This document shows positions 52,496 through 61,284 of a stretch of DNA of 64,000 nt, one piece after another. A model generated the notes under the pieces. That model ran no database searches. It worked only from the letters and a program-made list of their open reading frames with translations, and had not been told where the DNA came from. Made by a program: the position numbers and the translations under genes. Source of the stretch: F1-120-MAGs118 sp013360535 (GTDB lineage Bacteria; Planctomycetota; UBA1135; GCA-002686595). The first letter of the stretch is position 1, and the number at the start of each line of letters is the position of its first letter. Location of the stretch: positions 78,653 to 142,652 of the forward strand of contig JAPKHC010000019.1 of the NCBI GenBank assembly GCA_026647215.1. Reading direction: 5' to 3'.

Positions 52496-53815
52496 ATGAG
52501 CGCCGATCGCCCGCTGGAAGAGGTCATTGTGGAGCCGGCCTTTGCCGTGCTCCTTCAGGAACATGCCTCGGGCTTCGCCCAAGCCTTCAACGCGCTCGAG
52601 GGCCGAGGGGTCGAGCCGTGGTCGAAGAAGGACTTCTACGTCCTCTCGAGCGAGGCTGCTGCCCTCGAGTCCTACCTCGATGACCACGGGGCGAAGTTCA
52701 ACCGGACCTTCAGCCTGTTCCGGGAGCTTGTCGCCAGCATCCGCTGGCTCGCCGTGGCCGGCTTCAGCGTGTCCCACATGGAAGCGCGACTGGAGAGCTA
52801 TGGCCTGCGCAGCTCCCTGAGCCCGGCCGAGTACGCCGAGGTCCATGAGTCGATGTCGTCCAGCCAGCAGTTCCTCGCAGAGGCCATCTCTGCGCTCTGC
52901 CGTCAGGCGCGGGAGGAGTGTGGGCGGCTCTCGGTGCGCTGGGACGAAGGCCGCTCCCTGGGACGCCAAGGCGACGCGAGCCTGGTCCAGCGCCGGCTTC
53001 CACGCAACCTCGGGCAGGAGGAGCTCACCGACGACACGCAGCGCATCGCGGAGATCGCCTCCAAGTACATTGCCGCGTGCGACATGCTCGACGGCCTCGG
53101 GCTCGACCGAATCCGGGAGCCGGAAGTGCGTCGGCGCAAGCTCGCCGTCGTTTGCAAGGAGGAGCAGGCCCGCGTCTATGAGGCAACGGTCCACAACCTC
53201 CAGTCCACCTACGACACCTACATCAAGCAGACCGTGGTCGAGGGTCGCGACGAGCGGCTCCCCCGGCTTCGAGGGCACATGTCCGCGGCCCTGCACCTCC
53301 TCGAGGCGACGACCGTGCTCTCGCACTTCGTCGAGCGCCACGAGCTGGAGGTGCGAGGCGAGGCCCCCGAGCGCGTGATCGCTCGCCACGTGGAACGGGC
53401 GCGGGTGCAGGACGTGATCCTGAACCACCTCCTCCACTGGGCCAACCTCCTGCTGCAGCGTGGACGGGGCACGGCCGAGGAGCTGCTTCCGAACTACATC
53501 GAGATGCGGGAGCTGCATGTCGAGCTGCCCAGCTCGTTGAAGCTCCACGCCCGCCCAGCGGCCCTCATCGTGAACATCGTGAGCCACCACGGAACTCCCG
53601 TGGAGATGGAAGTCGCCGGCCAGCGCTGCAACGCGGGCTCGATCCTTGAGCTGCTGATCAACGTCGGCTCGCACCCCGAGGCCCGCGACTTCCGCTTCCG
53701 GGGCGACGTCAACCCGCTGAGAGACATCGGCCTTCTCTTCGAGCACGGCCTGGGCGAGCACGGCCTCGAGAACCTCCCCGCGCAGCTTCAGTACCTGAAG
53801 CCCAGCGGGCGCTGA
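52496..53815 (+). CDS. Helical protein with C-terminal HPr-like domain
   Basis: 439 residues. Residues 1-335 are mostly helical with no family that I recognise. The last 95 residues match the HPr phosphocarrier fold: KLHARPAALIVNIV carries the active-site His351 in the HARPA motif, followed by HGTPVEMEVAGQRCNAGSILELLINVG, whose Ser occupies the Ser46-like position before the regulatory helix. HPr normally is a free 85-residue PTS protein. Here phosphorylation could control the attached helical domain. No other PTS gene is visible in the window. A TTACCCT -10-like element lies about 20 bases upstream of the ATG. Confidence 0.75.
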   Translation: MSADRPLEEVIVEPAFAVLLQEHASGFAQAFNALEGRGVEPWSKKDFYVLSSEAAALESYLDDHGAKFNRTFSLFRELVASIRWLAVAGFSVSHMEARLESYGLRSSLSPAEYAEVHESMSSSQQFLAEAISALCRQAREECGRLSVRWDEGRSLGRQGDASLVQRRLPRNLGQEELTDDTQRIAEIASKYIAACDMLDGLGLDRIREPEVRRRKLAVVCKEEQARVYEATVHNLQSTYDTYIKQTVVEGRDERLPRLRGHMSAALHLLEATTVLSHFVERHELEVRGEAPERVIARHVERARVQDVILNHLLHWANLLLQRGRGTAEELLPNYIEMRELHVELPSSLKLHARPAALIVNIVSHHGTPVEMEVAGQRCNAGSILELLINVGSHPEARDFRFRGDVNPLRDIGLLFEHGLGEHGLENLPAQLQYLKPSGR

Positions 53816-53820
53816 CGCGG

Positions 53821-54555
53821 CTAGACGCCCAGGTAAAGGCGGTCGGCGAGCATCTGCGGCAGGCCAGCCGCCCGGATGCGATGGGCCTCCCGGTCGATGT
53901 CGTAGGCCAGCCGCTTGAGCTCCACCGACTCGGCCGCGCTGTCGTAGATCGCGAAACCCGTGCGCGGGTCCTCGTCCCTCGGTTGTCCGACGCTTCCGAC
54001 GTTGACCAACGCCTTGGCGGCGTCGGCGAGGTCCACGGCGGTGTCCGGCGTGAACGAGGTCCGGCCCGGGTTGTCGTGGAGGCGAAGCAGGGTGACGGGC
54101 ACGTGGCTGTGGCCGACGAAGCACACCGGCAGCGTCATGGCATCGAAGGAAGGGTCTGCATCCTCGACGGTCATGATGTAGTCGAAGAGCTCCGGGCGAT
54201 GGAGCGTGCCGTGGGCCACCGAACAATGCTCGAGGTGCTGCACATAGGGCAACTCGCCGAGCCATGCCTTGTCTTTGCGGCTCAAGGCCCCTCGCGTCCA
54301 CCGGATCGCCTCTTTGGCGTGGTGGTTGAAGAACGCGGTGTCCAGCCTGTCCACCGCGGCCGCATCGTGGTTCCCCATCACGACGAAGGCGCCGAGCTCG
54401 CGGAGCTTCGCAATGCACTCGGAAGGCGCCGCTCCGTACCCTACGACATCTCCAACGCTGAGGATCCGGTCGACCCGCTCACGCTCAATGGCCGTCAGGA
54501 CCGTTTCGAGCGCCGTGAGGTTGCCGTGGATGTCGCCCAGAACCGCGTACTTCAT
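53821..54555 (-). CDS. Calcineurin-like metallophosphoesterase
   Basis: 244 residues with all family metal motifs: GDIHGN (Asp8, His10), VGDVVGYG, GNHD with catalytic His, VAHGT and VGHSHVP. The layout resembles MJ0936/YfcE-like phosphodiesterases or the diadenosine-tetraphosphatase-like group. Cytosolic; natural substrate unknown. ATG 54555 precedes the first strand KYAVLGDIHGN directly. The start overlaps the stop of the membrane-protein gene by 4 bases, and the stop faces the HPr-fusion stop 5 bases away. Confidence 0.87.
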   Translation of the reverse strand: MKYAVLGDIHGNLTALETVLTAIERERVDRILSVGDVVGYGAAPSECIAKLRELGAFVVMGNHDAAAVDRLDTAFFNHHAKEAIRWTRGALSRKDKAWLGELPYVQHLEHCSVAHGTLHRPELFDYIMTVEDADPSFDAMTLPVCFVGHSHVPVTLLRLHDNPGRTSFTPDTAVDLADAAKALVNVGSVGQPRDEDPRTGFAIYDSAAESVELKRLAYDIDREAHRIRAAGLPQMLADRLYLGV

Positions 54556-55064
54556 GATCTCCGACCGCGCGCCAGGAGCAGCACGGCAAGGGGCACGTAG
54601 ATCGCGGAGAGGACAATCACAGGGATCCCTTCGTCGACCGTGATCGAGGAAGCGCTGTAGACCCGGGGCACCTGCGGCAGCGCGGGCCCCAACCAGGTCA
54701 AAGCCGTCACGCTCCAGATCGCGACCGGGGAGTCGAGCTCCAGCGCGCGCATCGCCACGCTCAGGGCGCAGAAGGCGGCGGCCATCAGTCCGACCCCCCA
54801 CTCTCCTCCAGCCAGCAATCCTGCGGCCGTCACGGACCCGAAGTGTGCGGTGGCCTGGGCCGCCTCCAGCGCCAAGTATCTCGCCCGGGGCTGGAAGTTC
54901 CGGTGCCAACGCGTTCGTCGACCCAACAGCTCCCATCCGAGCCAGGCCACCCCGCAGGCCGGGAGGGCGGCCGATGCACCACCAGTCCCAACCAAGGCGG
55001 CGGCCAAAAGGGACGCCGCCACGGTCCAGACCGGGCGCGCGAGGCTGTGTCGTTGTAAAGGCAT
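54552..55064 (-). CDS. Hypothetical polytopic membrane protein
   Basis: 170 residues with about five hydrophobic segments (e.g. VWTVAASLLAAALVGTGG, VGLMAAAFCALSVAMRAL, IPVIVLSAIYVPLAVLLL) and a basic central loop GRRTRWHRNFQPRARY. No family recognised. It overlaps the phosphoesterase gene by 4 bases and is divergent from parB, sharing the 192-base parS-containing gap. Confidence 0.65.
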   Translation of the reverse strand: MPLQRHSLARPVWTVAASLLAAALVGTGGASAALPACGVAWLGWELLGRRTRWHRNFQPRARYLALEAAQATAHFGSVTAAGLLAGGEWGVGLMAAAFCALSVAMRALELDSPVAIWSVTALTWLGPALPQVPRVYSASSITVDEGIPVIVLSAIYVPLAVLLLARGRRS

Positions 55065-55208
55065 GCAAAATCCGCGGTCACCTGCGACCTTCGGAGGTCC
55101 CGGTAAGTCTTTACTTCTGCGGGTCTTGGGTCAACCGTGGGGCGCGGGCGCCGTGCATGGTATTGGACCTTGGACACTACGCGATATCTTGTGGACCGCG
55201 CCTTCGAC

Positions 55209-55224
55209 TGTTCCACGTGGAACA
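55209..55224. promoter_or_regulatory. parS centromere site
   Basis: TGTTCCACGTGGAACA is a perfect 16-base palindrome. It differs from the canonical bacterial parS (TGTTTCACGTGAAACA) by one symmetrical base pair change. It lies 32 bases before the parB start, so ParB may bind its own promoter as well as nucleating the partition complex. I saw no other copy in the window. Confidence 0.9.
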
Positions 55225-55241
55225 ACGGGCGCCCTAGAGCC

Positions 55242-55248
55242 GGAGGAG
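55242..55248 (+). promoter_or_regulatory. Ribosome-binding site of parB
   Basis: GGAGGAG ends 8 bases before ATG 55257 and fixes the parB start over longer frames that open at 55137. Confidence 0.75.
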
Positions 55249-55256
55249 AACGACAA

Positions 55257-56114
55257 ATGGAACGACGACTTGGCAAGGGACTGGGTTCGCTGCTCGGTGG
55301 AGCGGTCGAAGAGCAGGGCTCGGCGGAGCTCGAGCTCGCGAAGATCGACCCCAACCCATTCCAGCCGCGCAAGACGATGGATCCGGCCGGCCTTGAGGAG
55401 CTGCGCGACAGCATCTCCGCACATGGGGTGCTCCAGCCGATCGTTGTTAGGAAGATGGGGGACAGATACCAGATCGTCTCCGGTGAGCGCCGCTGGCGCG
55501 CCGCCCGACTCGCCGGTCTGGACCGCATTCCTGCCATCCAGCGCAACGTCGTCTCCGACAGCGAGATGCTCGAGCTCGCGCTGGTGGAGAACGTCCAACG
55601 TCGCGATCTCGACCCGATCGAACGTGCGCGAGGCTTCAAGCAGCTGATGGACGCGCTCGGCATCACGCAGGAGGCGGTCTCCATGAAGGTCGGACTCAAG
55701 CGTGCGACGGTGGCGAACCACCTCCGCTTGCTCGACCTTCCCGAGAAGGTCCAGGTCGCAGTGGGCAAGGGCCTCATGAGCATGGGACATGCCCGCGCGC
55801 TGTTGGGTCTGTCCGACCCCGCTCGCATCGAAGCGGTGATGGAGCAAGCTGTCCGACGCGACCTTTCCGTCCGCGACGTCGAGCGTCTGGTTCGGGATGA
55901 GGTGCAGGCACCGAAGCCGGCCGTGGACGACGCTCTCGTGGCTACACCCCCGTGGCTGGCCCAGGCGGAGCGCAGGCTCGGTGACGCCCTCGGCACCAAG
56001 GTTTCGCTGCAAGTTGAGGCCGACTTCAGCGGCCAGATCCGCATCGAGTTCTTCGACAAGACCCAGCTGAACCGCCTGCTCGATCGTCTCGCGCCGCAGG
56101 CCAGGCTCGAGTAA
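55257..56114 (+). CDS. parB: Chromosome partition protein ParB
   Basis: 285 residues. It opens with the ParB-typical RRLGKGLGSLLGG, then the N-terminal CTP-binding/CTPase domain (PNPFQPRKTMDPAGLEELRDSI, IVSGERRWRAARLAG with the GERRxRA motif), NVQRRDLDPIERARGFKQLMD, the helix-turn-helix (AVSMKVGLKRATVANHLRLLDLP) and a C-terminal dimerisation domain. It binds parS and slides as a CTP clamp. A perfect parS palindrome lies immediately upstream, and a strong terminator follows. parA is not adjacent; it is embedded among the bacillithiol genes. Confidence 0.96.
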   Translation: MERRLGKGLGSLLGGAVEEQGSAELELAKIDPNPFQPRKTMDPAGLEELRDSISAHGVLQPIVVRKMGDRYQIVSGERRWRAARLAGLDRIPAIQRNVVSDSEMLELALVENVQRRDLDPIERARGFKQLMDALGITQEAVSMKVGLKRATVANHLRLLDLPEKVQVAVGKGLMSMGHARALLGLSDPARIEAVMEQAVRRDLSVRDVERLVRDEVQAPKPAVDDALVATPPWLAQAERRLGDALGTKVSLQVEADFSGQIRIEFFDKTQLNRLLDRLAPQARLE

Positions 56115-56132
56115 CGAGCCCCGTTCCATGCA

Positions 56133-56168
56133 GAAAGGCGCGACTTCCGTGAGGGAGTCGCGCCTTTC
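56133..56168. terminator. Bidirectional terminator between parB and cyclophilin
   Basis: A perfect 13-base-pair inverted repeat (GAAAGGCGCGACT at 56133-56145 and its complement at 56156-56168), with a 10-base loop, is followed by TTGGTTTC. It lies 18 bases after parB and 17 bases after the stop of the convergent gene, so it serves both. Confidence 0.8.
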
Positions 56169-56185
56169 TTGGTTTCAAGCGAGCG

Positions 56186-57211
56186 TCAGGGAACGGTCTC
56201 GACGGCCGTCAGCACGACGGGCTTCTCCGGACGGCCCGAGCCGTCCGAGGCCTGCGCGGCGTTGGCCAGCTGGCGGACGATGTCCATGCCACCCGTGACG
56301 ACGCCAAAGACCACACGCTGTCCATCCAGATCGTGCCGATCCTCGGTGAGGATCGAGAACCGGCTTCCGAGGCTCTCCTTGCGAGCGGTACCGGCCGCGG
56401 CCGTCAGCACGCCCTTGAAGTGATAAAGGCCGGTCTCCTTGAACTGCAGCACCTTGTCGCCGCCGCCCGTGCCCCACTTGGCCAGGTCGTCCTCGCGGGT
56501 CAGCGGGTCGCCGCCATCGACACCCATTTGCGAGTCAATACGGTAGAGCTTGGTCCCGCTGTAATATCCAGAAGCGGCCAGATCCAGGAAGTTCTGAACG
56601 TGCTCGGGCGCGCGGTCCCGATAGAGCGTCACCTCGATGTCGCCCAGCTCGGTCTTGAGGCGCACCTTCGGGGCGTCCGCTGCCGGCTGGGGGTTCGCGA
56701 ACAGGCTGGGGTGCTGCTCCTCCCAGGCCTTTCGGGCCGCGATACCCGACGTCCACGCCGCGACCAGCGACTCCGAAGTGCCGTCCACCGCCCAGACCTG
56801 CTTCACCAGCGGGTGCTCGGGGTACTCCGTCCGGAGCGCATCGAGAGCGGCCTTCGCCTCGTCGAACTTCCGCTCGCCCAGCAGTGCATTGGCCTCCAGC
56901 CAGCGACTCCAAGGCCCGGCGTCCGTGCCCTTGAGCTCGGTCGCAAGCGACGCCATGACCTCGGGCGGCGCCGTAGGAATGCGCGGAAAACCCGCGAGAT
57001 CCGTGCGGCGGTCCACGGCCTCCCAGCTCTTGTCGCGCGCGGCCTGACGGGTGGTTTCGGCCTGGTGCCGGTAGATCACGTAGCCCGCGATCGCGAGGAA
57101 GAGCCCGAGTCCGTGGATCCAGTACTTCGAGACGAAAAGCGCGAAAGTCGACTTCTCGGCGAGCGGCGCGAGCGTCACGGACGTGGCGCTCTTGTGGGTG
57201 GGGTTGGCCAT
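56186..57211 (-). CDS. Membrane-anchored cyclophilin-type peptidyl-prolyl isomerase
   Basis: 341 residues: a membrane segment (about 35-55, YWIHGLGLFLAIAGYVIY), a helical linker of about 130 residues resembling tetratricopeptide-like helices (LLGERKFDEAKAALDALRTEYPEHPLV), then a C-terminal cyclophilin domain (about 190-341; KTELGDIEVTLYRDRAPEHVQNFL, FKGVLTAAAGTARKESLGSRFSI, VVFGVVTGGMDIVRQL). The canonical FHRxI and FTxxNGTGG motifs are altered (LYRIDSQMGVDGGD), so catalytic activity may be reduced. ATG 57211 is used; ATG 57250 and GTG 57268 are in-frame alternatives. Confidence 0.82.
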   Translation of the reverse strand: MANPTHKSATSVTLAPLAEKSTFALFVSKYWIHGLGLFLAIAGYVIYRHQAETTRQAARDKSWEAVDRRTDLAGFPRIPTAPPEVMASLATELKGTDAGPWSRWLEANALLGERKFDEAKAALDALRTEYPEHPLVKQVWAVDGTSESLVAAWTSGIAARKAWEEQHPSLFANPQPAADAPKVRLKTELGDIEVTLYRDRAPEHVQNFLDLAASGYYSGTKLYRIDSQMGVDGGDPLTREDDLAKWGTGGGDKVLQFKETGLYHFKGVLTAAAGTARKESLGSRFSILTEDRHDLDGQRVVFGVVTGGMDIVRQLANAAQASDGSGRPEKPVVLTAVETVP

Positions 57212-57297
57212 CTTGGGGATCGAAGCGGACCGAGGCGCGTCCGTCGGCATGGTGCCGGAGCGACGCACCCGCGGGGGGCGGAGATTGGGGAGCGTGG

Positions 57298-57325
57298 ATT
57301 ATAGGCACACCGACCCCGCCGACAA
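57298..57325 (-). promoter_or_regulatory. Promoter of the cyclophilin gene
   Basis: On the minus strand TTGTCG (57320-57325, four of six -35 matches), a 16-base spacer, and TATAAT (57298-57303, perfect -10). The predicted transcript starts at about 57290 and reads into the cyclophilin gene. Confidence 0.6.
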
Positions 57326-57441
57326 CTCCCACCCCCGGACGTCGGCCTGCGACCGCGGACCGACCCCTTGCTAGCCTTCCTGACACTCGTGGCCGGACCC
57401 CGGCCGCGTGCCAAGCCAACGACAGACACCTCAGGCCTGCC

Positions 57442-58887
57442 ATGCTGACTCCGATCGCCCTCCTTGCTCTCGTCCTGAACCCGCTCACGCCGAACAGTGC
57501 CCTCCCCGGTCGGGAACTGGTCCAGGCCGACAAGAAGGCCGAGTACGAGAAGCGCTTGGCGGCGGCCGAGGGCAACGCCGAGAAGCTCTGGCAGCTCTAC
57601 GAATGGTGCTCGGCGAACGGCCTCGACAAGGACGGCAAGAACGTCCTGCGCAAGATCCTCAAGCTCGACGACGCCGACCGCAAGGCACACGAGCTGCTGG
57701 GGGAGATCGAGTACGACGGCAAGTGGTTCCCCAGCGAGAAGAAGGTCGAGGAGTACAAGAAGAAGAAGCTCGAGGAAGAGGCCAAGCGCTCCGGCAAGGT
57801 CGTCTACAAGGGTGAGCTCGTCGATCCCGCGGACGTGCCGTACCTCGAGAAGGGCATGGTCAAGAACGACGACGGGCGCTGGGTCGACGCCGAGGAGCAC
57901 AAGAAGATCACCGAAGGCTGGAAGAAGCAGGATCTCGAGTGGATCGCCCCGGCGGACCTGCCCAACCTCGAGAAGGGCCTGTGGAAGTGTGGCGACAAGT
58001 GGCTCACCGAGGCCGACGCCAACAAGTTCCACGCCGAACTCGACAAGTGGTGGAAGATCCCTGCAGACCACTTCCTGCTCTACACGACCTGTGACCGCGC
58101 GCTGGCGATGAAGGCCCGCGACGAAGCGGAGCGCGCCTTCCGCGAAGTGGTGCGCGCGCTCGGTCGCGTGCCGACGTCTCCGGTGCCGGTGCTGATCCTG
58201 CGCAGTCAGGCGCAGTACGGCGAGTTCGCGGGACAGCGCCAGTCCGAGCTGCGGCCGAACTCGTCGATCCACGGAGCGACGATCGCCGAGATCTGGGTCG
58301 AGCCGCTGCAGGCCGGGATGACGAGCGCGGGCTTCGGCTACTGGGATGCGTCGAACGACAAGGACAACAGCTTTGGTCCGATGTTCGTGCGTCACGCGGC
58401 CGCGCAATCGCTCGCCGAATCGATCGACCCCAGCCCGAAGACGCTCGCCGGTCTCGTCGCCGGACGCGGCTCACCGAACAGCGCGAAGGAGTGGTGGTCC
58501 GAGAAGCAGCTTCCGGAATGGCTGCGCTACGGCACGTGCGCCTACGCGGAGCGTTATCTGGCGGACGCCACGGTCAAGGCCGGCGGCGACCCGTACTGGA
58601 TGCGCAAGTGGTCGCTCGAGAACATCGCGAACAAGGGCGGCATCGATCCGCTCGACACGATCCTCGCGTGCAACCTGAGCGATCCGGCGAACGCCGCCAA
58701 GGTCATCAACGAGACCGGGCTCGTGATGTCGTTCATTCTCGACGGCAAGTGTCCGCCGGTCGTGCAGGCGCACCAGGCGTTCAAGGACGCCTTCAAGAAC
58801 GGCAAGGAAGTCAAGGCGGCCGTCAAGGCGCTCGAAGACGCCATCCGCAAGAACGAGGCCGCGTTGCGCAAGTACGCGGGCATCTGA
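57442..58887 (+). CDS. Exported DUF1570-like protein, metalloprotease motif degenerate
   Basis: 481 residues with an N-terminal signal-like hydrophobic stretch (LTPIALLALVLNPL), a charged helical region with repeated YDGKWFPSEKKVEEYKKKK-type segments (two or three related modules, EWIAPADLPNLEKG and DGRWVDAEEH), and a C-terminal region (about 205-481) laid out like Planctomycetota DUF1570 domains (FLLYTTCDRALAMKARDEAERAFREV). Where DUF1570 proteins carry HExxH, this one has RHAAAQSLAES, so it is probably not an active protease. A TAGCCT -10-like hexamer lies about 70 bases upstream. Role unknown. Confidence 0.7.
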   Translation: MLTPIALLALVLNPLTPNSALPGRELVQADKKAEYEKRLAAAEGNAEKLWQLYEWCSANGLDKDGKNVLRKILKLDDADRKAHELLGEIEYDGKWFPSEKKVEEYKKKKLEEEAKRSGKVVYKGELVDPADVPYLEKGMVKNDDGRWVDAEEHKKITEGWKKQDLEWIAPADLPNLEKGLWKCGDKWLTEADANKFHAELDKWWKIPADHFLLYTTCDRALAMKARDEAERAFREVVRALGRVPTSPVPVLILRSQAQYGEFAGQRQSELRPNSSIHGATIAEIWVEPLQAGMTSAGFGYWDASNDKDNSFGPMFVRHAAAQSLAESIDPSPKTLAGLVAGRGSPNSAKEWWSEKQLPEWLRYGTCAYAERYLADATVKAGGDPYWMRKWSLENIANKGGIDPLDTILACNLSDPANAAKVINETGLVMSFILDGKCPPVVQAHQAFKDAFKNGKEVKAAVKALEDAIRKNEAALRKYAGI

Positions 58888-58900
58888 GTTTCACGGAGCC

Positions 58901-61261
58901 ATGCTGGCACTCACGCTCGCCCTCGCGACGCTGCAGGGGTCGCACCATCCGCTGCATCCGGCGCGCGCGCAGCTCGTGCTGGAGGTTCCCGACGTAACGA
59001 GTCTGCTCAGTGCCTACGACAGGGCGCCGCTGGTCGCGTTGATGCGCGACGAGACGGCGCGCGCGGCCTTTGCGCGCTTTGGCGAACAGATGAGTTTCGA
59101 CGCGAGCGCCGGCCTGCGGCCCTTGCTCGAGCTGGCGGGCCTTCCGCCGACGACGGGAACGGATGAGTTGCTCGCGATGGCGCGGCGCGCGGAGCGCTTC
59201 TCGCTTTCGGTTTCGACGCGCGAGGAACGCGCCAATGAGCTGCGCGAGTCGTTCGAGCGCGCGGTGCGCACGCAGCTCGAGATCCTCGACATTGAGGATG
59301 CGATCGCTATCCGGTACGACTCCGCGCTGCCGAGTCGCCTCGAGGAAGTGCCGCTTCCGGACGCGCTTCGCACGGACGAGTGGGGGAACCCCTACCAACT
59401 CGCACGCACGAGTACGGGCTCCCTGCGCATCTTCTCCTTCGGCGCGGATGGCGCGAGCGGCGGCAACGGCGAGAGCGCGGACATCGACGCCGAGCTCGAC
59501 CAAGAGCGCTGGATCGAGAAGGAACTCGAACGCCGGCGCGCGATCCTCGTGGCGATCGACTTCACGAGCGAGGCCTTGGCGACAACGTCGCTGCAGGAAC
59601 TGATGGAAGCCGTCGGCGGCGACACGACCGACCGGACGCGCACGGTGGAGTTCGCCGGAGCGAACGCCGTGTGGAGCTCCTTCACGACCAGGAAGCCAGC
59701 CGAATCGGAAGGTTGGTCGCTGCGCGCTGGCGCACGTGTGCTGCTCGGCTTTGGCGCGTCTCGCGTCGAGGACATCGTGGCGCGGCTCGCGGATCCCGCG
59801 CGTTCGCTCGCGACGGATGCGCGCTGGAACGCGATGCAGAGCGCCCTTGGCGCGCCCTCTGGCGTGGTCGTCGCGCAGGGTGTGCTCGACACGGACGTGC
59901 TCGCGAGCCTGCTCGCGGATTCGATCGACCTGTTTTCCGCGCCTGACGCGCTCGCGCGACTCGCGCCGCAAACGACGGCTTTTCGCATGCAGCTCGTCGG
60001 CGAGCGCTTCCACACCGACCTCTGGCGGCCGGAGCCCAGCGACGGTTCGTGGCTCGGTGCGCTCGGCATCGCGCGGCCCGACGCGGCTACGCTGGAGCTC
60101 GTGCCTGCGGATGCCGCCGGCGTGCTCGCGACTCGCATCGATGTCGCGCGCCTCGAGCGCCAGTTCCGCGCGCGAGCCGGCCTCGACGAGACCGCGGCCG
60201 CAAGGCTCGCCGAGCTCGAGCAGAAGCACGGTTTCGACCTGTCGAAGGACGTGTTCGGCAACCTCGCGGGCGGCATGTCGCTGCACGTGATGCCGCTCAA
60301 CTCGATCGGCCTTCCGAACATCGTCGCCATGTTCGAGCTGCGCGACGCGGCGGCCTTCGAGCGGGGCATGAAGGCTCTCGCGACGGCGTTCGCAGAGCAG
60401 CCGGGCCAGACGATGAAGCTCAAGTCCTCGCGCTACCGCGACGCCGCGATGTGGACGATCGAGACGGAGAGCTCCGGCGCGAGCCCGATTCCGCTCGACA
60501 TCTCGCCGACGATCGCGATCGCGGGCGGGCGCGCGATCCTGGCGACGACGGCGCTGTTCGCCAAGCGCGAGGTGAAGCGTGTGCTCGGCGACGAGCCGAA
60601 GAATGCCGAGCCGCTCGCGAAGTTCGCGAGCGTGCCCGCGGACGCGACGCTCGTCGGCGCGATGGACTGGCGCGCGATGGTCGACAGCCTCTACACGACG
60701 CTGCGCGGCGCCGCGGCGCTCGCGGGCGGCTTCGCGGACTTGCCGATCGATCTCGGCGCGCTGTCGGCGGCTCTGCCGGAGAAGCCCGAGGTGTTCACGC
60801 GCTTCTTTGCTCCGACGACGATGTGGGGGAGACCAGTGGAGCAGGGCTTCCACGTGCACCTCGAGGCGTCGTTCGGTCCGGAAACCTGGATCTCGCTGGC
60901 CGCGCTCGGCACGAGCGTCGTCACGTCGATGTCCGAACGTTCGAACGAGGGCGGTGAAGCACCCGTGGAACCGGCGTCCGCACCGGGCGCCGCCGAGCTC
61001 GAGCTCACCAAGCAGGCGCTCGATCGTGTCGCGACGCGCCTGTTCGTGTTCCAGCTCGACCAAGGCGCATATCCGGAAGCGCTCGCTGCTCTCACGCTGC
61101 CGACGGAGTCCTATCCGCAGGGGTATCTCGATGGCGAGCCGCTTCCGAAGGACGGCTGGGGCCGCGACCTGCACTACCGCAGGGAAGGCGACGGCCATCG
61201 CCTCTGGTCGGCGGGCGCGGACGGCGTCGACGGCACGACCGACGACGTGCAGCAATTCTAG
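58901..61261 (+). CDS. Large exported protein with two GspG-like domains
   Basis: 786 residues with a short N-terminal signal-like stretch. Two regions match the C-terminal, calcium-binding half of type II secretion pseudopilin GspG without its N-terminal prepilin helix. The first is about residues 120-195 (LEILDIEDAIAIRYDSALP, DEWGNPYQLAR, FSFGADGASGGNGESADID). The second is about 700-786 (LFVFQLDQGAYPEALAALTLP, KDGWGRDLHYRREG, WSAGADGVDGTTDDV). Between them lies a long beta-rich DUF3352-like region with repeated modules (FELRDAAAFERGMKALA). It starts 13 bases after the preceding exported-protein gene. Function unknown; surface or periplasmic scaffold is possible. Confidence 0.75.
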   Translation: MLALTLALATLQGSHHPLHPARAQLVLEVPDVTSLLSAYDRAPLVALMRDETARAAFARFGEQMSFDASAGLRPLLELAGLPPTTGTDELLAMARRAERFSLSVSTREERANELRESFERAVRTQLEILDIEDAIAIRYDSALPSRLEEVPLPDALRTDEWGNPYQLARTSTGSLRIFSFGADGASGGNGESADIDAELDQERWIEKELERRRAILVAIDFTSEALATTSLQELMEAVGGDTTDRTRTVEFAGANAVWSSFTTRKPAESEGWSLRAGARVLLGFGASRVEDIVARLADPARSLATDARWNAMQSALGAPSGVVVAQGVLDTDVLASLLADSIDLFSAPDALARLAPQTTAFRMQLVGERFHTDLWRPEPSDGSWLGALGIARPDAATLELVPADAAGVLATRIDVARLERQFRARAGLDETAAARLAELEQKHGFDLSKDVFGNLAGGMSLHVMPLNSIGLPNIVAMFELRDAAAFERGMKALATAFAEQPGQTMKLKSSRYRDAAMWTIETESSGASPIPLDISPTIAIAGGRAILATTALFAKREVKRVLGDEPKNAEPLAKFASVPADATLVGAMDWRAMVDSLYTTLRGAAALAGGFADLPIDLGALSAALPEKPEVFTRFFAPTTMWGRPVEQGFHVHLEASFGPETWISLAALGTSVVTSMSERSNEGGEAPVEPASAPGAAELELTKQALDRVATRLFVFQLDQGAYPEALAALTLPTESYPQGYLDGEPLPKDGWGRDLHYRREGDGHRLWSAGADGVDGTTDDVQQF

Positions 61262-61284
61262 GAAGCTTGGCCCGAGAGCCCGGA

